Shown here one piece after another: positions 44,012 through 56,676 of a DNA stretch of 64,000 nt. How positions within the stretch are numbered: the stretch's first letter is position 1; each line of letters begins with the position of its first letter. The notes below the pieces were generated by a model. That model saw only the letters and a list, made by a program, of their open reading frames with translations. It was not told the DNA's origin and made no database searches. This stretch comes from Tricholomella constricta. Its lineage: Eukaryota > Basidiomycota > Agaricomycetes > Agaricales > Lyophyllaceae. The translations under genes and the position numbers were made by a program. The stretch lies in assembly GCA_013368375.1 (NCBI GenBank), contig JAACJP010000035.1:124001-188000 (forward strand), read 5' to 3'.

Positions 44012-44982
44012 ATGGATCCATTTGAAGTAAGGATGCAATTCCTTACTCTTCTGAGAAGGCTAAACGCGTCAGTAAACAGTCAATTGCAGCCATAAAATAT
44101 CACTAAAGTGTGAATCAGCGCAGGTCCCAACAATCCATCCAGAGGGTCGTAAATTTCGCCATAAAATACTTTCCTCCATGCGGAGAAGACCTCTGGGATT
44201 GTATCGTCGAGGAATGCCAAAAGGTACGCTGCACTCTCTGTGATGAATGGTGTCGTGTGTTGACTGGGTGAGCGCAGGGCTCGATAAACTCCCGGATTAA
44301 TATCTTGTACTTTCTCGACTCTCTGTGCGAGATGTGCTTGCTGGTAAAATCGCAATCAGAAAAGGATTCCGACCTCTACGTCAAATTCGTCATGCGCGAC
44401 CTGGGCAACATTGTCGAAAACGTGGTTCCACAGGGCCGGCAGGGGCTACCCAACCTCGTCAGCACGAAACAAGTACGCACATCGCCCCAAATCCCATTTC
44501 CCACTATTTCCTTAACTCAATTTACCCCATTCTTTCTCAAGATCCTCGAAAGCTGGCGCAGCAAACGTGTGATCGACCCCCAAAAAGTCGAAGACGTCCT
44601 CTCTTCGCTTAACGCGCGGCAAACAACCTCTTCTGATCCCTCACACCCATCTTCCTCCTCCTCCTCCGCGCACGCAACCCTCCCGCGCAACGAGGTCTTC
44701 AAGCGCATCGAGGAGGATCGGGAGCGGCACAAGCGGCTGCGCGAGCGCCGCTGGGTGCAGCCCGTCGCACATAACCCCTCGTCGCACCAGGCACCACCTC
44801 TCGCCTCCTTCATGCCCCTGACGAACCCCGGCGATGGCGCGCAAGAACTTACCATTGATATCGAGTTTGAGAACGAGTGGGAGACGACGAGTGATTGGAA
44901 TGAGGACGACGTGGATGCGGCGACGGAAGAGGCGGAGCTGTGTTTTCCGGCAGAGGGAGAAGGACCGATGGATCTGTCGTGA
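44012..44982 (+). CDS. CTK3: CTD kinase subunit gamma (CTK3), CID-domain protein
   Basis: Four exons (44012-44071, 44119-44223, 44278-44472, 44542-44982) give 801 nt and 266 residues. The start MDPFEVRMQFLTLLRRLNAS and the run NFAIKYFPPCGEDLWDCIVEE, then INSRINILYFLDSLCE, form the N-terminal CTD-interacting domain of CTK3/Lsg1-type gamma subunits. The C-terminal part has a basic helix (RIEEDRERHKRLRERRW) and an acidic tail (FENEWETTSDWNEDD). With CTK1 and CTK2 it forms the CTDK-I kinase that phosphorylates Ser2 of the RNA polymerase II tail. The first acceptor used is the CAG at 44118, the only one that keeps phase. Confidence 0.9.
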
Positions 44983-45167
44983 GCTTGGCTTTGCGAAGGA
45001 GATCCTTGTATCTATGTTTGTAATATATATATCTGTTTTTGCAAGTACTGTATAACATGTTTCGTTGAATGACCCTGTCTAATTGCTGATTGCCCTCTTT
45101 CTGCATTATACATCGAGAATTGCTGTATACATAGTCTAGATAAATACACGAGTGAACACCATCAATC
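44983..45167. other. Convergent 3' spacer of CTK3 and UTP20
   Basis: 185 bp between two facing stop codons; AT-rich with tatatatat near 45029, likely to hold the poly(A) sites of both genes. Confidence 0.5.
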
Positions 45168-48100
45168 TCACTCCTCCGCCCGCCTCCTCTTGACTTTTCC
45201 TGATCGATCCCTACACATCCCAAACACGATTGTCAGCACATTGCAGAATAGAGGCAAAAAAAAACAAAAACAAAAACATACGCAAAATCCCTATCCTTCC
45301 TCTTCCTACTCTCCTTCTTCCCCACATTCCTTTGCATCTTGCGTCTCGCAGCCGCTTCAGGGTCAGCTACGACCTGCGTCGCCTTTGCCGCCTTGCGCTC
45401 CCGCCGCACCCCAAGCACGCCCTGCCGGATCTGCGTGTACGCCTTGGAGAACTTGGTCGTCCCCACTTTGGTCTGCACGAGGTCCTGTAGCTCCGTTGCG
45501 AGGGTCTTGAGCTCGTCTATCAGGGAAGATCGCGGTGGTCAGTAGGGTGGAGCCAGCAGAGAAAAGGGATGTGGGATCTTGACTTACCCATGTGTGGATC
45601 ACGGATGGTGTCGTCCTCGAGGAGGCGATAGACAGGTGTTAGGATATGGATAAGAAACCTCTCGAGCCTTGTTGCGTCCATATGGGCAGTCATGGCTGCG
45701 AACCAGCGGATGATGGCAAGCGGTTGTTGTGTCCAGTTTGCCTGCGCAGAAAGAAAGCAAGAAAGAAAGTATGAGGGCTTGATATCGCAAGATGGAATTC
45801 GAAAAAAAGACATACGCTGCTGAACGTCCGATTCCGCCTGGCGATATGCGCAGACCTAACCTGATACGAGAGCTTGGAGAACAGCCACGGCAAGGGGTTC
45901 TGCTGCTTCAGCCTCTCCACGTCCTTCGCCTGCTTCTCCTCATCTTTTACATCCTCCTCCTCCTCCTCCTGCTCATCATCATCCCCTTCCGCAGGAGTAA
46001 CCTCAGGAACAGGCATCGCATAAAAACACTTCCCAAGGTAAAACAGGTTCTTCACAACCTGCACGCCCAACGCCTCATCCAGATGCTCGCTCTTCAACTG
46101 CAAGCACAACCTCCTCGCCACCTCCCGCATCCCCGCATTCGACAACGGGTGCCCTTGCCCATCCCCGTCCGCGTCCATGTACTCCGCCTTCGGGGACGCC
46201 GCCGGCACTGCGGCGAAGAGGAGCCCCAGGAGCCTGCACGAGGCGGTGCGGACCCATGCATGTGGGAACAGCAGGTGCGGCACGACAAGACCCCACTGCA
46301 CACGCGCGCCGTGCGTCGCAAAGTCTGGGAAGACGCGCAGCGCCTTCCCGAGCACCGTCAGCGCATGGTAGGGTGCCTGCCAGTCCAGGTCCCGGTCCAC
46401 AGCCATCGCGTCCTCGTCTTCGTCGGCGTCCTGAGCCTCGGCTTCGGCTTCGGTGAGGCTCCGCGCGCTGCGGCGGATGGCGGCGTTGAGGTCCTCGAGG
46501 ATGGCGGATATGTATGGGAGAGAGTCGATCTCGAGGACGTCGATAATGAAGCCGTAGACTTGCGAGGAGACTTGCGCGAGCTGCGGCTGGGCCTGTTGGG
46601 AGGCCCAGGCGTGGAGGTGGGAGAGAATGAGCTTGCGCCGGTCGTCGTCCAGACGCGCGAAGAGGCTCTTGATGAGGACAGCCGCCATCTCGCGGCATTT
46701 GGGGGAGTCGTCGTTGGCGATCACCATGACGAGGGCGACGAAGAGGAGGTCGGCGTACTCCCGGATGAGGGTGGCTTCGAACTTGGTGACTACAGCGCCG
46801 AGGAGCTCCATGACGGACTTGCGCCCGCTCTCATATATGTAGGAGAGGTTCTTTGCGAAGAAGGTCATCTGTTTGCGCAGTCGGCCTTTACCCTGCGGGT
46901 AGTCCAGCAGGAACTGCAGAAGGACTCCACGGCATAGTTCTTGGACTTGCGTCGATTGGCTAGTCACCATGATCTCGGACACCTTGTCCATCAAGTCGTA
47001 GATCTCAGGGACGACAAACTTGCGAGCGACGATGGCGCGCAGCATTGTGAACACGGAGGCTTGGCGGTCCGGGTCTTCCAAGTCGGGGGAAAGTAGCTCC
47101 AGAAGATAGACGAGGTCCTTTTCCTTGACCTGTACGGCAGGCCCGTCCCGAAGAATCGTGGCAAGGGACTTGAAGGCCACTTGGACGACCTCTGACTCTG
47201 TATTCCCCGCCTGCTGGATGATGTCGATGATTTGCTTGACGAAAACAGGAAGTGACTTGTCGAGATTTTTGAGTGGACATTTCGCGAGTCCTGCTGCCGA
47301 ACGCAAGCCTAGTAATATTACAGGGGCGCTGATGGAATAGAGGGTATTCCCGACAACCACGACCATAGCATCCAGACGAGAGATGACCTCTGCATCGTGG
47401 AAATCGAAGCGATTGCGACGAAGGGCAGTGTTGAAAAGGTCCAGACCAAACGCGACGAAACTACATTATATCCGTCAGTTATCAAAAGGGACGCCGAGAT
47501 TTTGAAGCATATACCGGAAAGAATTGTTGGCGTAATGGTCGACCGTCAGGGCCTCCTGGCGCTTCGTCTGTACAATCGCATCTCCTTTCGCGACTTTCTT
47601 GCGACGAAGTGGAGCCTGTTTGAGGAAACGAGCGTTCTGGCTGATCAAAGTGTTGCACAAAACCAAAAGTTCTTTTGGAACAAGATGCACATTGCTGTTC
47701 AATCCACCAGAAACACGTTTCAGAACTTCCTCGACGAGGTTCATGACCTTGATGGACTCCGTTTCCTGCATGATGGACTTCAACGGAACAAGAAGACTGC
47801 TGATTTTGGGAGGAGTGATGAACTTGGCCACTATCGCGAACGAATCTAGACCTTTTGAAGACGACGAGCGCACTTCCCGCATTTTAGTCTTGAAATCCTC
47901 TGCTTGTACGTCTTTTCCGGATTCTCCAAATATCACCTCGGCAGAGACGTACGAGATGTCATTGACGCAATCGTCAAGGATTTCAAACGCTTTGGCGTGA
48001 TCTCCTGTCGTGACGTGAACGAGGAGCGAATGGACCATATACGCGAGGACGTGGAGCTGGGGCCCACGTAGAAGGGCCGCCCTTAGCTCCCGGAGGATGA

Positions 48101-51100
48101 GTGGCATATACGATGGTCCCAGCGTTACGGCGATGCGGTTGAGGGCATCTCGTGTGAGGTCTCTAGTTTCCTGGGATTTACTTCGAAGAACTTGGCAAAG
48201 TATCGTGATCAGGCGAGTGATCTGTGGTTCGCGAGTTGCAGCGGGTAGATGCTTGGCGATGGTGACGATGCCGATAGAGATCGGGATACGGGTGTTGTCA
48301 TCGGTGTTGGCGTCGTATTTCTCGAGATGATTCAAAAGGTTAGGCAACAGTCGAAGGTTAACGGCATCGGCAATCCGAGCCGTCTGCTTCACAGTAGAAG
48401 GCTGAACTGTTGGCGTTGGAACTTCGGCCTCCTCCACAACATCGTCCACATCAACTGCATCATCCGCTTCCGCTTCAGGGCCCGCGGTCTCGCTCGCTGG
48501 GACAATCTCCTCCATCGGAAAATGGAAGTTATCCAAGAGCGCCACCAGAGTGCGGACATAGACCCGTTCAGATTCGTCTTTGGCCCTAGAAAGCTTCAAG
48601 TACTTCTGTACCAAAGCATAGTACGCGCCCCATCCAAGGTGTTTCGCCATGCGCCCAGTTGCCAGTATCGCATCATTAACAAGATGGTGGTCGACAGAAG
48701 TTGTGCTAGCAATATAGTTTCCAAGGAGAGGAACGAAAATATCAGCGAGAGTATTACTCCGAAGATGACCTTCATCACAATGATCTGCAAGGCGACGAAG
48801 AGCCCTGGAACGCCTATGGACCTGGACATGAAGGACGTTGTTGAAGAAATTCGCTTCTTCATCACCATCTGCCAGTAGGACTTTCATTTCCTGCAGCGAA
48901 GTCATGCTATCACACCTTTCGACGGCGTATGCGACGACTCCAAGGACTTCCGCACGAACAAGCTCGTTCTTCGACCGAAGCCCATTCTTGAGCCCCGGGA
49001 AAAGGATTCGGGTAAATGTGACCTCGTAATCAGGAGAAGCTTGGGCGGCGACAAGGTCGATGAAGTGCCGCATGGCGTAAGATGCATTGTTGCGGACGGC
49101 CAATTCCGCAGGGTCTTGGATGAAATGCAGCATATTGTACAGGAGAGGAAGCCAATCCGAGCAAGAGAGTGTCTTGTATTGATTTTCATTCAACGAAACG
49201 AACGCGGCCAACCGTTTGTCGAAATCAGGCTCGTCCATCCGTTTCGATGAATAGGCATTGAGTGATGCCACCAAGGATGCCAGACCTTGCAGTGAGGTGT
49301 TGATTGTTGATAGACGTTCAAACGCGGAAACAAGGCTGAGTCTCACTGCACGCGAACGAAGGGACTGGAACAGCTGTGAGAGCAACGCATATGTGGTCTG
49401 ATAAACGCTGGAGGATTGGTCCGATAGGTCAGGAATCAATTGCATGAGGCTCGCGATTATCTTGAGCAAATCAACCTTGACTTTCTCTGGTACGAGCTTG
49501 GGAGGTCTTTTGAGGAGGGGGCCGAAGAGCTCAAGCAATGTCGAAGCTTGCGCCGAGTCTGTGGAGTATTGTGCAATCTCCGAAAGGATGCTGACCTGAC
49601 GTTGAGCCAGTGGGGAAGCGATTGCCGTGACACCCTTCGTGCGTTGCACTAGGACGGACAGATTGGAGAGGAGGAGAGATACATGAGGCTTGATGACGGC
49701 ATCCCGAATACCATCGTCGACCGTGGAGGAGGCTAACAGACGATCGACAATGTCGAAGATTCTTGATATAACCGCAGGTTTTACGCTAGGAGCGACGAGG
49801 CACTCATATACCTTCGGAAGGACCTGCACGTCATAGTCAACAAGAATTCTGATGTACGCATCGTCCATACTCCAGGAGGAGAAGAGTTCCAACAATGCTG
49901 ACGGTGCCTGGGTATTCTCCTTGTCGAGTGAAGCGAGACGGGGCGATATGAAGGAGGCGAAGCAGGCCTGCATGTACGGGGCAAAGTCAAATCGGACGGG
50001 TGAACGGAAAAAGTCTGCAAATCGTTTGAGACCTAGTTGCCGTATGGACCGAATGACCTTGGATGAAGATCCGGAATCCTCGGTCACCTCAGGATCTTCC
50101 ACCTCCTCGCCTTCCACCACCTCTTCTTCCTCATGACTTAGAGTCTCCACACGCCGTTGAGCATTGGCGATCAAGTCCGCGGTGGTGCCAATCAAAGCAG
50201 GCCAATAGGCAACCAACTTTGGGCCCAGATTCTTCAGAACGTCTCCCAGGAGGGTCAAGAACCCGTTCTGCTGCTTGTCCAATACGTCCGCCTCCACAGG
50301 CCTCAGAACAAACGGCTGTTCCTGGCGCCCACCCGAAGTCGAGTTCAATGGGCGCAGCATCAAATCGACTAAGAGCCCCAGTTCCTCTCCGGTGCATCCT
50401 CCAAGTGCGCCTAGAACGGCAGCTCGACGGTCGCCACCGCGCGAGCGCCCCTTCTTTTCCAGCATCAAGCCAAAGAGCAAGCGTATGACAACATCGACAA
50501 CGGCGCTCCTGTCTTGAGGGTCAATGAGATTGAAATCGAGTGAGGTGAGCTCGTCGCGCCAGCGCGTCTCGTCGAGGAGAATCCGGATTTTATCCTCATG
50601 AGACGTGAGGTGCGGGGTCTTGTAGGTAAATAGGCAGGTGAGGGCGATGGACTGTAGAGCACGATCGGGGTGGGACAAGAGTGATATGTAAAGGGAGCGC
50701 AAGGATTCCGTCGAGTAGAGAGCCTTGGGATTGGCGAACTTGGAGAACAGGGTTAACCACGCAGTCAATTTCTGCCTCGGGAGTTTAGAAAGCGCATCGG
50801 GGCCAGCCAACGCCAAAAAGTGAGGAACAAGCTCCCGGTTGTGTTTCTCGGTGAGCGATGAACATTCGCCGAGGGTTGCCAGCAATTGGGATTCATACGA
50901 ATGTAGATCGAGGCGTGCCTTGGAACTCTGGGTCTATGCCGATGTATGAGATGACGTTCAGGAGGACAATAAAGCCGCGCGTATCGCACCTTGACTAGCT
51001 CAGATTCCGCATATCCATCGTTCAACCACTTCACAATGACACTCCGGAATTTATGAGCAGCGGGATCTCTCCAAGTGCGTTCCTCCTCCCACGGATCATC

Positions 51101-53768
51101 GATCATTCCCTCAGCACTTTCTCTTCCATCGTCCATCCAATCCGGCGATGCGCCTGTGTCCTTATCCTGGCCTAACGCTTGCACCTCATGGAACAGCAGT
51201 CTCCACACAAGATCGCCGAACCGTTCAGCAAGGGAAGCCAGCGCGCTAGCAGCCGGTGACCACAACGGGCGTAGGTTGACCTTGAGTTGGGCTAGCACAA
51301 CACGTGTCAGTCAATACTAGGGAAGAGAAAGACATAACGGACCTATTAGCCACCGAGCGGATATATCGGCTCCAACCTCATCTCCGTCACGCAGAATCTG
51401 TCCGACTCTCCCAATCCGCAATACACGCTCCCTGACACCCTGGACGTCTAAGGAGACCTCTTCACCCTGCGCACACCGCCGTATGACCTCATTGACTCCC
51501 TCAGGTAATTTGACGATGGGTGATCCAATTAATCGCAACGTTGCCAGACGCAGAGGTCGCGAGTGTGACAATAGCGATGTCTGTAAAGTCTGGTAGATAT
51601 CCTCGAGTGGTATCGAAGCCTCTTTCGTAGGACTGCGAATGACTATCAGCACCGTCGTGGAAAGGCAGATCCAAGAAGGAACGTACATCGTTCGGGATAT
51701 GGAAACCAGCCCACAGAGAACGTCTTGGGACCAACCCCAATGTTTCACGCATGTCCGGATCCATACAGGCAGGTCGACCCGATCACTCCATTCCGAAGGG
51801 TCTCGCTTCGTCAGGGCCTCCATGCAAACCCCAAGCGCCCACGCGGAGTTGGCCGGCGTTTCGCTATATTCCCTCATCGCATCTCCGGGATCAGCAAGGA
51901 TCCCACTGATAATGTCCAAAATGACAGGAGATATAGTAGACGAGAAAAGCCCGGAGAGTGTGAGGATATCGTTTAGCTCCGTGGCCTAACAGTCAAAGTT
52001 GGTCAGATTCATGAACACAAACGAAAAATCGAGGGTGACACACAGCTTCCTTCCCAGATGCACGGTCCCAACCCTTCAGCCTCGCCAAAGTCCATTTCTC
52101 AATTTTATCTCTCCAGACAAGATCAATCTCTCCCGTATTCAATTTCTTCGTCCTTTTGAGGGCCGCCAAGAGCTCCAAGACCCTACGAGGGTCCTGCTCC
52201 AGCACCCCTTGCGCCACCGTCATCTTCAATAACAAAGGCTGTGCAACGAGCTTCCAGCCCCCCCATCCCAGTTCAGCCAGGCAGCCGTTAAGCTTGAGCG
52301 CAAAATGCAATGTGGCCGGATCTTTGGAGTCAACAGAGGTCGTCCACACTCGCTGAAGAAATTTGAACCCGGGGCCGAGCCACAGAGGCATCTCGGCCGC
52401 TGTGAATGTAGAGGTGGTGAATTTGAGGAGGGCGGCGTGAAGGCTGGGAACGATGGGGATGGAAGAGAGTTCAGCGAAGAGAAGCGCAAGCTGGGATTCT
52501 GCCGCAGCTTGAGTTAGTTTCGCTCGAGCTTTGGGAATATAGAAGTTTGCGTACGAGTGAGTCGTGAGCCCTGTCGGACTGCACTAGGTACGGCTAGGAC
52601 CTCCAGTATCCGGCGGACGCGCTCGATATCTGCCAAAGACTCGCCAACCATGGATTTGATATTCGTCGTGAATTGATTAACGAGGAGATCCGCGAGCGGA
52701 GCGAACTGCTGCGCGTTTTTGACGTGATGAATCAAGGCAGTGAGAACTCGGCGGAGGAGTGTATACGTTATTTCAGGTTCTTGATTGGAAAGGTGGTGAG
52801 CCAAAAGCGGGATGAAAATCGAGGACGTCGCAGTGTGCAGCGTTTGGGATACAGACTATAATTGCATTGACCGATGATTCAATAAATGTGAAAATTTTGG
52901 ACGTTGAACTTACCTTGCACGCAAATACAATAACCCATGCAGAAGCGTCTTCAATTCCTTCCGCGTTCTCCGCCAGCAATATCACCGCCTTCTCGCGTAC
53001 AGCCGGCTTGAGCCTGCGCAGCACAGATCCCCAGACTTCCGCCATAGCCCTCTGAATTTCAGGTATGCAGTTCGGCAATGTGGCACGCAAAGCCGACCAC
53101 GTTGCTTCGAGCAGGTTGGTCTGGACTGACGGCACGAGAAGAAATTTAAAGAGAGCAGAAAACGTCTCTAAAAGTGCCGTGAGCGCAGGAGCCGAGATCG
53201 ATCGCGGGAGCAGCTTCAGGAGGCGCTTCAGGAGGTCCGGGTAAACTGGCGATATCGTCGTCCGGAGGTCATGCGCCATTTTTTGCAGAAGGCTGGTGGA
53301 AAATAAGAACAAGTATGTTGGGAGATCGCTGACTGACGTACTCAAGTAAGGCCTTTAGGCCTTCATCGTCGGATAGTTCCAGCGCTCCTATCCAGAGGTC
53401 AATGATCTCCTTCCAGTTGTGTAGGAGTAAAGGCATCGAAGCCGACAGTGAATCGGCTTTCTTCGCGAATGTAATGAAGCTTGGTGACAGATTGAGCTGG
53501 CCCCAGTGGTCGAGGGCTTGATGGAAGTGAGAATCATTGTCCTATGCAGTCATTTAGACAGCAGATAGATCGGATAGCGCGCAGTGCTCACTGAGATGTC
53601 ATGGTCGAGTTGCGTCTGGTTATGTGCGGCTGGTAGGTGCACCTCCTTTATGGTTTGGTTATACGACTGGTGCTGAGGAAGAAGTGAGATTTCAAAACAA
53701 AACCTGAAAGTAGATAACCCAATTACCTTGAAACGCTTGACTCTAGGTTGATCTTCATGGTCATCCAT
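45168..53768 (-). CDS. UTP20: UTP20, U3 snoRNP / small-subunit processome component
   Basis: Fourteen exons: 53768-53727, 53672-53592, 53541-53342, 53292-52914, 52855-52555, 52507-52044, 51985-51687, 51632-51343, 51291-50990, 50933-47515, 47460-45861, 45741-45588, 45516-45282, 45210-45168. The sum is 7,809 nt, 2,602 residues, close to yeast (about 2,490) and human (2,785) UTP20. HEAT/ARM-like helical repeats run throughout (DRIM region around LPRQKLTAWLTLFSKF), an acidic loop lies near 45920-45980, and the basic C-terminus KMQRNVGKKESRKRKDRD is the conserved nuclear tail. UTP20 acts in the nucleolus in processing and assembly of 18S rRNA. An alternative start seven codons upstream (53789, MEETYHE) is possible. 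No break seen. Confidence 0.94.
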
Positions 53769-54233
53769 TTCGTGGTATGTTTCCTCCATGTATTGATTCG
53801 ATACTGTGGAGACGCGATACGTCCTCTTCCAGTATAATTTCAGCACTAGATAGCGTGTATATAGGTTCCAAGAACCCCAGAACAGCCAACGCAAGAACGA
53901 TCAAGGAAAGGTCAAAACTAGCTTTACGCGAGAATTTTTGGAAGGTGTTTGGATCGAGGGTTGTACGGAAACACGCCCTTGCCACACAAGGCCACACAAC
54001 TCGTATACCGGATTCCGATCTCCGAGTCATTGCTTTCCGCAGACCTTCACCGCGTTGCATCACTTCATCTCAGGCAAAAGCTCCTTGCACTGCTTCCCAA
54101 CGCATCGACCAAGCTAGATTAATCTTGTCTATATTCGTTTACTACCTGGACGCGTGGAATACTCTAATCTGCTCGCTGCTCGTTGCTCGTTGCCGCCATA
54201 ACATTCAAGCCCCACATTTCCATCCAACCCACT
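53769..54233. promoter_or_regulatory. Divergent promoter region of UTP20 and GGPP synthase
   Basis: About 465 bp between opposed start codons, no coding signal of its own. Contains a ctcgttgctcgttgc near-duplicate at about 54177-54193. Confidence 0.45.
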
Positions 54234-55661
54234 ATGTCCCGATACGATAACATCCTGGAGACGCTTCCTGCACTCCCTACTTGGTCCCCGCAGAACGAAT
54301 CTGTGAGCGATATCCAACCGAATAGGTCTTCTGAACTTGGCTTACGACTGGATGAAGGCCTTGCTTGAACCATTCACCTACATAACTTCGAATCCTGGCA
54401 AGGAAATACGCAGTCAGCTTATTGAGGCCTTCAATATCTGGCTGAACGTACCTTCAAGTAAACTCGCCGTCATTTCAAGATTGGTGAACATGCTGCATTC
54501 TGCGAGTCTTCTGTGAGCAGCTCTCTGTCCTTCCAGGACATTAACGTTGACTTCCTGAAAAGTGTAGATGACATAGAAGACGACTCACAGCTACGTAGAG
54601 GACAACCAGGTAATTGTGGTCCAGCCCCCACGCTTGCTCCTGGCTCAATTTTCGACCGCAGTCGCGCACAAGATCTATGGCGTACCACAAACGATCAACA
54701 CGGCAAATTACGTGTTTTTCCTCGCTTATCAAGAACTGTTCACTCTACGAGACAAATCCAAACCCACAGAGGGCCGTGGGCTAGACGCTATCGTCACAGG
54801 TATCTCGTAACCTCCGCTGTCCTAGATCTGCGCACTGAAAATAAAGTCAGAGGAATTGCTTTCTTTGCATCGTGGACAAGGACTGGAGATCCTTTGGCGT
54901 GATTCGCTCCAGTGCCCAACAGAAGAGGAATACATATCCATGGTGAACAACAGCAAGTCTCCTCCGACGACGCTCCTTTTGATGGCGAACCTAATTTTAC
55001 TGCATGTACAGAGACTGGAGGCCTCCTACGCATAGGGATCAAATTAATGATGGCTTGCTCCACGAGCAACGTTAATGTGTAAAGTAACTGTTCCCTATTC
55101 AACAATTGCCGCTGACGAACTCCACGAAAGCGATTACGTCCCGCTTGTGAACTTGATTGGAATATATTTTCAGATCCGTGACGACTTGATGAATCTCCAA
55201 AGTACCGAGGTATGTCCCAGTATTCTATCAACTTCGTGCCGCTTGTCACGTGAATATTATTCTACCAGTACACGAAGAACAAAGGGTTCGCGGAGGACCT
55301 TACTGAAGGAAAATTCTCCTTCCCGGTCGTCCACGGTATCCACGCCGACACAACTAACCGCCAAGTCCTCAGTGCGCATTTTACATTTTACCGCTCTCCC
55401 TCTCCTAACCACCCAGATTGATCGTTCACCCCCCAACACCCTCACACCACAGACGTTCTCCAAAAACGCCCCGCAACGCCGACGCTCAAAGTGCACACGA
55501 TAAATTACCTCCGGGATCAGACCAAGTCCTTTGACTATACGCACTCTGTACTCGATAGCCTCGAGGCTCAAACGCGGCAGGAGATCAAGCGGCTGGGCGG
55601 GAACGCGGCGCTCGAGAAGATCATGGATCTGCTTCATGTCGAGACACCAGAACTTATGTGA
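54234..55661 (+). CDS. Geranylgeranyl diphosphate synthase
   Basis: Nine exons: 54234-54302, 54358-54512, 54563-54609, 54662-54799, 54851-54952, 55012-55078, 55131-55209, 55269-55371, 55453-55661; 969 nt, 322 residues. First Asp-rich motif DDIED (77-81) followed by DSQLRRGQP; second motif DDLMN (210-214) after FQIR, with [11 protein letters not shown] and [15 protein letters not shown] downstream. This is the fungal type III GGPP synthase pattern, making C20 diphosphate from FPP and IPP for protein prenylation, carotenoids or diterpenes. No terpene cyclase or P450 lies nearby, so a housekeeping role is likelier than a metabolite cluster. Intron 5 (54953-55011) uses a GC donor (GCAAGT) and is needed to restore NNKTGG. 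Confidence 0.93.
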
Positions 55662-56155
55662 TCGTGTTAAAGCTTAATATCTAATAGGTCCGCCCTTAAT
55701 TTCTAGCTGTTTGTTATGTAGCTGTATTTCAAGTATATAATTATTTCTAGATGCCGCAGGTAAGTACGAGTGGCACGGGGATGCCTTTACCGCCCGATGT
55801 AGATGGCATGATCTGGGAGCTTCCCTGCCTGTCAGTGCGAGCCCGGTCCATTGTCTTCCTCACCGCAGCCGCTCGTCCCCCAAGGTAACAGGAATAGCAC
55901 GTAATTCGGCCGACCACCGCAGCCGTTGGGTAAGGGTGCATGTGGGCGTTTCGTCACCTGCTGTCGCAACAAAAACCCGAGTTCTCGCAAGAGATCCACG
56001 CGACGTGTACTTTCTCTCTCAAAGATATAGACACGACGTCATACGAAGGCTCAAGTAATATATATATAGGTTATATGCGAATGGAGTCCAAAAAGGGTTC
56101 GTGGTAAGCATGATCAAGGGAGGGGCAGCTGCTTCTCCTTCTCCTTTCCCTCGGC
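55662..56155. other. Intergenic, no gene seen
   Basis: Convergent 3' spacer between GGPP synthase and the GPI-protein gene. Holds AT-rich tracts (tatatatata near 56060) and no supported frame. Confidence 0.5.
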
Positions 56156-56676
56156 TCACAAGATTGCCGCGAGGATTCCTCCCAGGACTGCAACCAAGGT
56201 CCCACTCCCACCCTGCCCTGCGGAGAGCGCGGACGCCGCGTTGGACGTCGATGCCGATGCCGAGTTGCTCATGGTCGTAGCGCTGGTAGGAACGCTACTC
56301 GACAGGCCATCGGAAGTGGAGAGGGTGCTCAAGGGAAGGGTCGGCGTGGGTTGGGAGAGGGTGCTCGTATCGATGACGGTGTCGGATCCGGTGACGGATT
56401 CCGACGAGGAGACCCCGGATGAAATGGGGACAGAGAGGCTCGTGCCTGTGGATCCGGTGCCGGTGGGGTTGGGGCTACATGTACAATGGATTGTGGGAGG
56501 GTGGATTAGATGGATAGACAAGGAGGAAAATAAAGTGGGCGGGCGTACGGCAGAGACGATGCGCCAGAGGAGGTGGGTAGGATCGTCGCAGATCCGGAAT
56601 CAGTGCCTACTTGGGCATGTGCGCCGAGGGCGAGTAGGAGCAGGGATAGGGCACTGGTGAGGATGGCGAATTTCAT
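56156..56676 (-). CDS. Small secreted Ser/Thr-rich protein, probably GPI-anchored
   Basis: Exons 56676-56549 and 56474-56156 join in phase (CTG CC|GT...AG|C) to 148 residues. The N-terminus MKFAILTSALSLLLLALGAHAQ is a signal peptide with likely cleavage after AHA. The mature part is mostly Ser, Thr, Gly and Pro, expected to be heavily O-mannosylated. The C-terminus ends in a small-residue stretch and a hydrophobic tail (TLVAVLGGILAAIL), the form of a GPI attachment signal. No enzymatic domain. Such proteins are common in Agaricomycete cell walls. The function is not known. Confidence 0.72.

Noticed and set aside
45792..46937. 381-codon plus-strand open frame opposite UTP20
   Set aside because: Mirror of the UTP20 coding strand with Arg/His-rich text and no domain; a shadow frame.
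47475..50885. Reading the largest HEAT-repeat ORF as a separate gene or as part of GCN1
   Set aside because: Flanking exons splice into it in phase, and both the N-terminal and the basic C-terminal exons are UTP20-like, so it is the central exon of UTP20.
34616..53768. One single HEAT-repeat gene from 53.8 to 34.6 kb
   Set aside because: The CTK3 gene on the other strand and a clear UTP20 end at 45168 separate two genes.
54234..55661. GGPP synthase as marker of a terpenoid cluster
   Set aside because: Neighbours are UTP20 and a GPI protein; no cyclase, P450, transferase or transporter is present.
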